A stretch of DNA of 11,305 bases. Source: Actinomycetota bacterium. GTDB lineage: Bacteria > Actinomycetota > Acidimicrobiia > Spongiisociales > ZC4RG35. Location: assembly GCA_019347585.1 (NCBI GenBank), contig JAHWLC010000015.1, forward strand, positions 1 to 11,305, given 5' to 3'. Shown piece by piece: positions 6,010 to 11,305 of this stretch (its first letter is position 1; every line of letters begins with the position of its first letter). The notes under the pieces were generated by a model. That model saw nothing but the letters and a program-made list of their open reading frames with translations, ran no database searches and was not told the origin of the DNA. The translations under genes and the position numbers were made by a program.

Positions 6010-8892
6010 ATGTTCACAAGGGTCCCCACCGACTACGGCCAGGACCGACGTCGACCCCTCACCGTCATCCTGGTCATCGCCGCCGCCATCTATCTCCTCC
6101 TGACGGCGGCGGGGACCCTATGGACCGACTACCTGTGGTTCGACTCCCTCGGCTATCAGGGAGTGTGGCTCCGCAGTTGGAGCCTCTCCCTGCTCCTGGG
6201 CTCGATCGGCATCGGCGTTGCCTTCCTGGTCCTCTGGCTGAGCCTTCGTCTCGTCGACCACTTCTCCCCGCGCTGGGCCCCGTTCGATCTGACCGAGGAA
6301 GAGGAGCTCATCGAACGCTTCCGGGAGTGGGTCGAGCCGAGGGTGCGCCAGATCCGGATCCTGGTGACCGGCTCTCTGGCCGTGATCATGGGCCTCGCCG
6401 TGGCCACCTGGAGGGACAGCGTCTTCCTGTTCATGGGGAGCCAGACCTTCGGCGCTGCGGACCCGGTGTTCGGTATGGACGTCGGCTTCTACATGTTCCG
6501 CCTCCCCCTGTGGGAGACCGCAGTCGACTGGCTGTTCAACCTGCTGGTGCTGGCCACCGTGATCGTGGCCATCGCCCAGTACCTGAACGGGGGGATTCGC
6601 TTCGACGGTCGCCGGGTGTCCACTACCCGGGGGGCGAAGATCCACCTCTCGGTGATGTTCGCCCTCATCTCGCTGGTGCGGGCTGCCTCTTACCGGCTCG
6701 ACATGTACGAGTTGCTCTTCGCCAACAACGCCGAGAAGTTCTTCGGCCCGGGATTCACCGACATCAACGCCCGGCTCCCCGCCCTCAGGCTCCTCCTCCT
6801 CATCGCCGTCATCGCAGCCGCCCTGTTCATCGTCAACATCTTCAGGAGGGGGTGGACCCTGGCCGCGGTGTCGGTGGCGGCGTGGGTGGTGGTCGCCATC
6901 GCCGCCGGCTCGGTCTACCCGGCGATCATCCAGCGGTTCAACGTGCTCCCCAATCAGCTGCAGAAGGAGACGCCCTTCATCTCCAACAACCTCGAAGCCA
7001 CCAAGATGGCCTACGGCCTCGACGATATCGAGGTCCGTCCCTTCACGGCCTCCGACGATCTGACCGCCGAGGACATCGAGGAGAACCGTCTCACCATCGA
7101 CAACCTGAGGATCTGGACGACGGCGGTGCTCCCCAAGACCTATCAGAACTTCCAGGAGCTCGAGCCTTACTACGCCCTGAGCCGGGTCGACACCGATCGC
7201 TATCTCGAGGAGGGGGTCCCCAAGCAGGTGATGGTGGCGGTGCGGGAGTTGGAGGAGCAAAACCTACCGGCGACCGACTGGCAGAACACCCGTCTCTTCT
7301 ACACCCACGGCTACGGGGCGGTGGTCAACCAGGCCAACGTGGTGCAGCCTGACGGCCAGCCGGTGTTCCTGCTCAAGGACGTGCCGCCGGTGGCCTCCGT
7401 CGAGACCCTGGAGCTCGAGGAGCCGAGGGTTTACTTCGGGGAGACCTACCAGCCGGGGCGGCCAGTGATCGTCCGCACCGGCTCCAGTCCCCAGGAGATC
7501 GACCTGCCCCTCCCCGACGGGGTGCAGTACAACGAATACAGCGGTGACGCCGGGGTCGTGCTCGACAACATCTGGAAGCGGATCGCCTTCGCCTTCCGCT
7601 ATCGCGACCTCAACCTCCTGATCTCGGGCGAGGTCCGTCCCGACAGCAAGGTGCTGGTGGAGCGGAACATTCGCAGCCGCGTGAACAACGTGACCCCTTT
7701 TCTCGAATCGGACGTGGATCCCTACCCGGTGATCATCGACGGTCACATCAAGTGGGTGGTCGACCTCTACAGCCACTCCTCCTACTACCCCTACTCCCAG
7801 CCGGTGGACACCGAGGCCTGGATCCGCCTCTCCCGGAGCTCGGGGATCGAGCGGGGCACCAATTACCTGCGTAACTCGGTGAAGGCGGTGGTCGATGCGC
7901 ACAACGGGGACGTCACCTACTACTTGTTCGATCCCGACGACCCGGTGGCACGAGCCTGGGCGGAAACATATCCCGGGCTGTTCAAGGATGTCTCCACCCT
8001 GCCCGCGGGGCTGGAGAACCACCTTCGCTACCCCCAGGACTTGTTCCGTATCCAGAGCAACATCTATCTCACCTACCACGTGAACAGCGAGAACCAGCTG
8101 TTCAGCGGGGACGACGCCTGGTCGTTCCCTGCCGATCCGTCAACGATCAGCCGTGACGAGCCCCTCAACGGAGATGTCACCTCGCTGGACGGGGTGGTAA
8201 CCCAGCCTCTCCGCCAAATCATGCCCTACTACCTGCTCACCGAGCTGCCCAACGAGGACGACCTTTCTTATCTGCTGCTGCAGCCCTTCAACCCGAGGGC
8301 AAAGCGCAACATGGTGGGCTTCCTCGTCGCCGACTCGAATCCGGGCCGCTTCGGCCGTCTCATCGACTTCCGCATGCCCCAGGGCGAGCTGGTCGACGGC
8401 ACCGAGCAGGCCGGCCAGCGGATCGAGCAGGACGCCGAGATCTCCCAACAGCTCAGCCTGTGGCGCGGCGAGGGTTCAGATGTGATCAAGGGCGACCTGC
8501 TGGTGGTGCCCATCGAGGATGCGGTGCTCTATGTTCAGCCGATCTTCCTCGAGGAGGCCGGCGGCTCTTTCCCCGAGTTCCGCAGGGTGGCCGTGGTCTA
8601 TGCCGACCGGGTGGAGTGGGCTGACAGCCTCGACGGGGCGCTTTCCCTGGTGTTCGGTGAGGGAGTCGATCTTCGGGAGGAAGAAGAAGGGCCGCCGCCG
8701 GAGACGGTGGGCACCATCGAGGAGTTGGTCACCGACGCCAACGAGGCGTTCCTCCGCGCCAATGACGCCCTGCGCGACGGCGACCTCGCCGCGTACCAGC
8801 GCTGGGTGGAGGAGGCGGAGCGGATCCTCGGCCAGATCTCGGAGCTGCTCGACGCCGCGCCCGACGCCGCCGCCCCGCTCCGCGCCTCTTAG
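6010..8892 (+). CDS. UPF0182 family large membrane protein (COG1615)
   Basis: This 960-residue protein has seven predicted transmembrane helices in the N-terminal third (about 17-38, 57-80, 115-134, 172-192, 211-224, 258-278 and 282-302), followed by a hydrophilic, presumably extracytoplasmic domain of more than 600 residues. Family signatures are DPVFGMDVGFYMFRLP (151-166), GFTDINARLPALR (248-260), and the segment NLEATKMAYGLD (327-338). The C-terminus has an acidic Glu/Pro linker near residue 890 and a final helical hairpin (ELVTDANEAFLRANDALRDG onward) typical of the family. The length is close to mycobacterial members (about 990). The function of UPF0182 is not known. In M. tuberculosis the orthologue Rv3193c sits next to the PDZ-Lon gene Rv3194c; here a DivIVA-like gene lies between them. 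No Shine-Dalgarno precedes the ATG. Confidence 0.94.
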   Translation: MFTRVPTDYGQDRRRPLTVILVIAAAIYLLLTAAGTLWTDYLWFDSLGYQGVWLRSWSLSLLLGSIGIGVAFLVLWLSLRLVDHFSPRWAPFDLTEEEELIERFREWVEPRVRQIRILVTGSLAVIMGLAVATWRDSVFLFMGSQTFGAADPVFGMDVGFYMFRLPLWETAVDWLFNLLVLATVIVAIAQYLNGGIRFDGRRVSTTRGAKIHLSVMFALISLVRAASYRLDMYELLFANNAEKFFGPGFTDINARLPALRLLLLIAVIAAALFIVNIFRRGWTLAAVSVAAWVVVAIAAGSVYPAIIQRFNVLPNQLQKETPFISNNLEATKMAYGLDDIEVRPFTASDDLTAEDIEENRLTIDNLRIWTTAVLPKTYQNFQELEPYYALSRVDTDRYLEEGVPKQVMVAVRELEEQNLPATDWQNTRLFYTHGYGAVVNQANVVQPDGQPVFLLKDVPPVASVETLELEEPRVYFGETYQPGRPVIVRTGSSPQEIDLPLPDGVQYNEYSGDAGVVLDNIWKRIAFAFRYRDLNLLISGEVRPDSKVLVERNIRSRVNNVTPFLESDVDPYPVIIDGHIKWVVDLYSHSSYYPYSQPVDTEAWIRLSRSSGIERGTNYLRNSVKAVVDAHNGDVTYYLFDPDDPVARAWAETYPGLFKDVSTLPAGLENHLRYPQDLFRIQSNIYLTYHVNSENQLFSGDDAWSFPADPSTISRDEPLNGDVTSLDGVVTQPLRQIMPYYLLTELPNEDDLSYLLLQPFNPRAKRNMVGFLVADSNPGRFGRLIDFRMPQGELVDGTEQAGQRIEQDAEISQQLSLWRGEGSDVIKGDLLVVPIEDAVLYVQPIFLEEAGGSFPEFRRVAVVYADRVEWADSLDGALSLVFGEGVDLREEEEGPPPETVGTIEELVTDANEAFLRANDALRDGDLAAYQRWVEEAERILGQISELLDAAPDAAAPLRAS

Positions 8893-8938
8893 CCAGAGAG
8901 GGCGGGGATGCCCTAATGTTTGTGACAGTTCTCGCCGT

Positions 8939-8966
8939 TCTGTGTCGAGCCTCCGCGAGACACAGA
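8939..8966 (+). promoter_or_regulatory. infA: Hairpin in the infA 5' leader abutting the Shine-Dalgarno
   Basis: TCTGTGTC (8939-8946) pairs with GACACAGA (8959-8966). Inside the 12-nt loop a tandem G-A/A-G mismatch is followed by two further G-C pairs closing a CTCC tetraloop. The 3' arm runs straight into the ribosome-binding site GAGAGGAG (8965-8972), whose first bases it sequesters. A translational control element is possible; a cis-acting function is inferred. Confidence 0.45.
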
Positions 8967-8976
8967 GAGGAGTTTT

Positions 8977-9204
8977 GTGGCCAAAGACGAAGACGAATAC
9001 ATCCGGATGCGGGGCACCGTCACCAAGATGCTCCCCGACTCCACCTTCGAGGTGAAGCTGGAGAGCGGCTTCGAGTTGCTCGCCAAGCCGTCGGGCCGCA
9101 TGCGGCGGGGCCGGGGGATTCGGGTCCTCCCCGGAGACACCGTCGATGTCGAGGTCTCCACCTACGACCCCACCAGGGGCCGGATCGTCTGGCGCTATCG
9201 CTGA
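8977..9204 (+). CDS. infA: Translation initiation factor IF-1, stand-alone and divergent
   Basis: This 75-residue protein has the single S1/OB-fold of IF-1, which occupies the ribosomal A site during initiation with IF-2 and IF-3. The N-terminus MAKDEDEY, the core MRGTV, SGRMR (39-43) and the C-terminal YDPTRGRIVWRYR line up with the family from end to end. The GTG at 8977 is chosen because GAGAGGAG (8965-8972) precedes it and it gives the canonical MAK start. Compared with E. coli IF-1 it has extra residues at the N-terminus, Lys-Pro (37-38) for His-Ile, and GRG with one inserted residue where the Tyr before IRIL is usual. It is outside the usual adk/map-infA-rpmJ-rpsM cluster, so it may be a second copy. 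It is followed by overlapping hairpins. Confidence 0.9.
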   Translation: MAKDEDEYIRMRGTVTKMLPDSTFEVKLESGFELLAKPSGRMRRGRGIRVLPGDTVDVEVSTYDPTRGRIVWRYR

Positions 9205-9234
9205 ATCCGCCAGACGACCGGCATGGTCTGGCGG
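9185..9234 (+). terminator. Two mutually exclusive hairpins at the infA 3' end
   Basis: TCGTCTGGCG (9185-9194, within the last infA codons) pairs perfectly with CGCCAGACGA (9208-9217), enclosing the stop codon. CCGCCAGAC (9207-9215) also pairs perfectly with GTCTGGCGG (9226-9234). The middle arm is shared, so only one stem can form at a time. The second stem alone would be the natural intrinsic terminator, but no T-run follows it. Confidence 0.5.
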
Positions 9235-9308
9235 GCGTCGAGTCTCCTCGGTAGTTATATTCGACTTCTAATGGGTAATAGCGACACTTCGCGGTACCTG
9301 CATCTATA

Positions 9309-9316
9309 GGAGGAGA
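9309..9316 (+). promoter_or_regulatory. Strong Shine-Dalgarno of the TM_helix protein gene
   Basis: GGAGGAGA sits 3 nt before the ATG at 9320, with the AGGAGG core 5-6 nt away. It is the strongest ribosome-binding site in the window and contrasts with the leader-poor genes upstream. The preceding AT-richer stretch 9251-9281 (TTATAT, TAATAG) probably holds the promoter, but I cannot assign -35 and -10 with confidence. Confidence 0.6.
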
Positions 9317-9319
9317 CAG

Positions 9320-10030
9320 ATGGAAGCCCTAGAGAGAGCGTGGGAGAACGTCGTAGAAGTCCTGCCCCAGATCGCCTTGTTCTTGGTGATCCTCATCGTC
9401 GGCTGGATCATTGCCAGCGCGGTGGCTCGGCTTCTCGACACCCTGCTGGACAAGATCGGGTTCGACCGCTGGGTCGAACGAGGAGGGATAAAGAGAGCCC
9501 TGGCTCGGAGCGAATACGACGCCAGCGACTTGCTGTCGAAGATCGTGTTCTACGGCCTGATCCTGGTGGTGCTGCAGATGGCCTTCGGCGTCTTCGGGGA
9601 GAACCCGGTCAGCGACTTGATCGAAGAGGTGGTGGCCTACCTGCCCAAGTTGTTCGTGGCCATCCTCATCATCGTCATCGCCGCCTACGTGGCGGCTGCG
9701 GTGCGGGACATCGCCCGGGCGTCGTTGGGCAATCTCGACTACGGCGATCTCCTCGCCAATATCGCCTACTGGGCCATCCTGTTGATCGGCATCTTCGCCG
9801 CCCTCGACCAGCTCGAGATCGCGCCGGACATCGTCAACGGCCTGTTCTACTTCCTGCTGGCGGTCGTTGGCGGATCCCTGATCATCGCCCTCGGCGGTGG
9901 TGGTATCCAGCCGATGCGGCAGCGCTGGGAGCGCTGGTTGGCCAGGGCCGAGCAGGAGGCTCCCCGCATCGCCCGGGAGGCGGGCTCGGAGGACACCGTG
10001 CGTGCCGCTGACTACGACGAGAACATGTAG
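9320..10030 (+). CDS. Small membrane protein with TM_helix repeats, MscS-related without the beta domain
   Basis: This 236-residue protein has about five transmembrane helices (17-39, 73-92, 108-130, 147-163 and 173-193). Two of them form the conserved helix seen in the TM_helix family (PQIALFLVILIVGWIIASAVARLLD, split here as LFLVILIVGW, and LFVAILIIVIAAYVAAAVRD), a module found in MscS-like and CmpX-like proteins. A glycine-rich segment ALGGGGIQPMRQRWERW (190-206) follows the last helix as in those proteins, and the tail is short and charged. There is no MscS beta domain, so a bona fide mechanosensitive pore is not shown. The start is set by GGAGGAGA. It ends at a strong terminator shared with the convergent channel-like gene. 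The function is unknown; a structural or stress-linked membrane role is possible. Confidence 0.85.
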   Translation: MEALERAWENVVEVLPQIALFLVILIVGWIIASAVARLLDTLLDKIGFDRWVERGGIKRALARSEYDASDLLSKIVFYGLILVVLQMAFGVFGENPVSDLIEEVVAYLPKLFVAILIIVIAAYVAAAVRDIARASLGNLDYGDLLANIAYWAILLIGIFAALDQLEIAPDIVNGLFYFLLAVVGGSLIIALGGGGIQPMRQRWERWLARAEQEAPRIAREAGSEDTVRAADYDENM

Positions 10031-10047
10031 ATCGACTGCATTGAGAG

Positions 10048-10081
10048 CAAAGAGGCCCGGACTCATGTCCGGGCCTCTTTG
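10048..10081. terminator. Bidirectional intrinsic terminator, 14-bp stem
   Basis: CAAAGAGGCCCGGA (10048-10061) pairs perfectly with TCCGGGCCTCTTTG (10068-10081) around CTCATG. The arms end in A and T runs so the stem works on both strands. It lies 17 nt after the + strand gene stop and 23 nt before the end of the convergent channel-like gene. Confidence 0.92.
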
Positions 10082-10103
10082 TAATAGGAGGGCCGCCGAC
10101 TGT

Positions 10104-10793
10104 TCAGACCGGGGGCGAAGCCGCCGCCTTGCCCACCCTCCAGTCGTCTCTTCCCAAGAAGTAGGCGCCCAGTGTGGCCGCCAGAGTGGCGAAGACGACC
10201 ACCGAAAAGACCGCCAACACCACCTCGAGAACCTTGGTGAAGCCGTCCGGCTGGGCGAGAGGTTCCCCTGTTATCGCCGCTAGGGCAGCGGCATGCAACG
10301 CGTCGCCGTAGTGGTCGTAGATGCCGAACTCGTAGAGGAGCTGGCTGCTCCCCAGGATGGTGATCGCCGAGACCATCGCCAGCCATCCCACTCTGCCACC
10401 GAGGAGGCGATGAGCGGATCGCGACGATCGCACCGCCGACGAGAGAACGCGGCCGGTGCGCATGATCCTCACCACCCGGATCAGCCTGAAGATCCTGAGG
10501 AACGGAAGTATCAGGAAGATGAGCTGCCACCAGTTCTTCTGGAAGAACCTGCTGGTGTCCGGGGCGATGAAGACCCGGGCGACGAACTCGACTAGGAACG
10601 CCGCCCACAAGACCCACCCGGCGATGGTCAGTACTTCGCTGAGGGTGCTCTCCGGGTCGGCCATGGTCTCGCCGAACACCACGAGCACGAAGAGAATCGC
10701 CAATGCGCTCATCAGCGGAGTCAGCCGATCGAGGAGCTCGTCGGCCCACATCTGTCTGCGCTCCAAGGACGAATCGGTGAGGTGATCGCTCAT
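10104..10793 (-). CDS. Voltage-gated ion channel-like protein with a non-canonical pore loop
   Basis: This 229-residue six-helix membrane protein follows the voltage-gated ion channel layout. S1 is about 26-44, S2 about 55-77 with Glu69 and Arg73, S3 about 88-99 and S4 about 99-116. S4 has six arginines at exact three-residue spacing (R100, R103, R106, R109, R112, R115), the mark of a voltage sensor. S5 is about 136-154 and S6 about 188-213, with a pore-helix candidate at 160-173. Where potassium channels have TVGYGD, this protein reads AAITGEPLAQPDGF (172-185), and the S3 Asp usual in NWxDLL is Gln90. Ion selectivity therefore cannot be assumed to be potassium. The ATG at 10793 has no Shine-Dalgarno but TAGAAC 7 nt upstream. 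It converges on the TM_helix gene and shares its terminator. Confidence 0.85.
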   Translation of the reverse strand: MSDHLTDSSLERRQMWADELLDRLTPLMSALAILFVLVVFGETMADPESTLSEVLTIAGWVLWAAFLVEFVARVFIAPDTSRFFQKNWWQLIFLILPFLRIFRLIRVVRIMRTGRVLSSAVRSSRSAHRLLGGRVGWLAMVSAITILGSSQLLYEFGIYDHYGDALHAAALAAITGEPLAQPDGFTKVLEVVLAVFSVVVFATLAATLGAYFLGRDDWRVGKAAASPPV

Positions 10794-10794
10794 C

Positions 10795-10811
10795 GCGGGT
10801 GTTCTACCCGC
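10795..10811 (-). promoter_or_regulatory. -10-like TAGAAC and short dyad at the channel gene start
   Basis: On the - strand TAGAAC (10806-10801) ends 7 nt before the ATG, consistent with a leaderless start. It lies inside a 6-bp inverted repeat, GCGGGT (10795-10800) and ACCCGC (10806-10811), that could be an operator. Both are short, so this is tentative. Confidence 0.3.
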
Positions 10812-10847
10812 CAGTGGTCATGGGGGAACACCTGGCCCGGGATTCCT

Positions 10848-10877
10848 TTGTGCATATGGGTCATCAGTTCCTAAACT
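10848..10877 (+). promoter_or_regulatory. Promoter of tRNA-fMet
   Basis: TTGTGC (10848-10853) and TAAACT (10872-10877) are 18 bp apart, with four of six -10 matches. Transcription would start about 10884, some 8 nt before the mature tRNA 5' end. The location immediately upstream of the tRNA supports the call; the -35 is weak. Confidence 0.5.
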
Positions 10878-10891
10878 GAGGTCTCCACCGA

Positions 10892-10965
<74 letters not shown>

Positions 10966-10971
10966 CGAACG

Positions 10972-11007
10972 AAGGCCCTGGTCAGAGAGATCTCTGGCCG
11001 GGGTCTT
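10972..11007 (+). terminator. Terminator of tRNA-fMet
   Basis: AAGGCCCTGGTCAGAG (10972-10987) pairs with CTCTGGCCGGGGTCTT (10992-11007) around AGAT, 16 pairs with three G-T wobbles. It starts 7 nt after the tRNA. The following TTGTC is a weak T-run, so termination may need Rho or NusA help. Confidence 0.75.
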
Positions 11008-11124
11008 GTCGCGGTTGACGCCGGTCCGTGCTCGCGGCGCTGGCTGGGGGAGCAGCTTATCTTGGAGGTCGGATGGTGCTGTTGAGGGGCGGGGGAGGTG
11101 GCCTCGCATTTAGGTGATGAACAC

Positions 11125-11305
11125 ATGCGTGGTACGAAAAGTTACGATGATATCTTGAGGGAGTTTCTTGCCGGGCGAGATGCGAGTCTGGGGACGATCC
11201 CCAGTCCTTCGATAGGTGATCTTGCGATCATGTTCTGGCGACACCGCGGACAGGAAGAGCAACAGTTGCCGTCCGATGGAGACTTGCTCGATCATCTGGA
11301 CGCTG
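11125..11305 (+). CDS. Hypothetical protein, 3'-truncated by the window end
   Basis: An open frame runs from ATG 11125 to the end of the window without a stop (60 residues). AGGTGA (11112-11117) precedes the ATG by 7 nt and is a fair Shine-Dalgarno. An in-frame GTG at 11098 is an alternative start; the first in-frame stop upstream is at 11083-11085. The fragment begins MRGTKSYDDILREFLAGR and is mixed helical and charged (later IGDLAIMFWRHRGQEEQQ). I do not recognise the family. Its codons (AAA, AGT, GAT, TTG, ATA) are less GC-biased than in the rest of the window, and GC across 11101-11305 is about 54%, against roughly 65-70% elsewhere, suggesting different origin. The interval 11008-11124 between the tRNA terminator and this frame holds nothing I can assign. 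Confidence 0.5.
   Translation, partial: MRGTKSYDDILREFLAGRDASLGTIPSPSIGDLAIMFWRHRGQEEQQLPSDGDLLDHLDA

Noticed and set aside
6118..7260. A 380-codon open frame on the - strand inside the UPF0182 gene
   Set aside because: It is antisense to a gene with clear family motifs, and its His/Gly/Asp/Val-rich low-complexity product is what GC-rich third positions produce in a shadow frame.
11188..11204. Palindrome CTGGGGA-CGA-TCCCCAG
   Set aside because: It is a 7-bp stem within the probable coding frame, with no T-run and no second copy seen; chance is sufficient explanation.
11110..11295. A 61-codon - strand frame after the tRNA
   Set aside because: It overlaps the better supported + strand frame at 11125, which has a Shine-Dalgarno; no domain was recognised. 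Without the downstream sequence this remains a judgement.

Overview
The window reads as ordinary chromosome from a high-GC Gram-positive bacterium, most likely a member of the Actinomycetota. Supporting this are the roughly 65-70% GC coding sequence, a DivIVA-like coiled-coil gene, a PDZ-Lon protease next to a UPF0182 giant membrane protein (a pairing I know from mycobacteria), and several genes whose -10-like hexamer lies only 7-9 nt before the ATG, as in leaderless transcription. I cannot name the genus.

Bases 1-2593 are the tail of a branched-chain amino-acid type (HAAT) ABC importer operon on the + strand. It holds a 5'-truncated substrate-binding protein, a perfect 12-bp hairpin, livF and livG, with a 4-nt overlap between the two ATPase genes. 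The permeases are not downstream, so they presumably lie upstream. Converging on this operon is bioY (2651 region to 3218, - strand), the biotin-binding S component of an ECF transporter. A dyad between the two stop codons may be a bidirectional terminator.

Bases 3299-9204 are a run of + strand genes: a membrane-anchored PDZ-Lon (YlbL-like) protease, a 538-residue DivIVA-like coiled-coil protein, a 960-residue UPF0182 membrane protein, and a stand-alone, somewhat divergent translation initiation factor IF-1. The first three plausibly act at the envelope or division machinery, but that is inference. infA is framed by RNA-hairpin candidates on both sides.

Bases 9320-10030 encode a small multi-helix membrane protein of the TM_helix (MscS-related) type with a strong Shine-Dalgarno. 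It ends at a 14-bp terminator shared with a convergent gene (10104-10793, - strand). That gene encodes a voltage-gated-channel-like protein with a textbook S4 segment but no TVGYG filter.

Bases 10892-10965 are an initiator tRNA (tRNA-fMet, CAT) with its own promoter and terminator. Beyond it base composition drops to about 54% GC (my hand count over the last 205 bases), and an unidentified open reading frame runs off the window's end. This could be the edge of a different region, possibly an island, but no integrase or att repeat is visible. I found no clear new multi-gene system. The most unusual items are the channel with the altered pore, the structured stand-alone IF-1 gene and the lower-GC gene after the tRNA.
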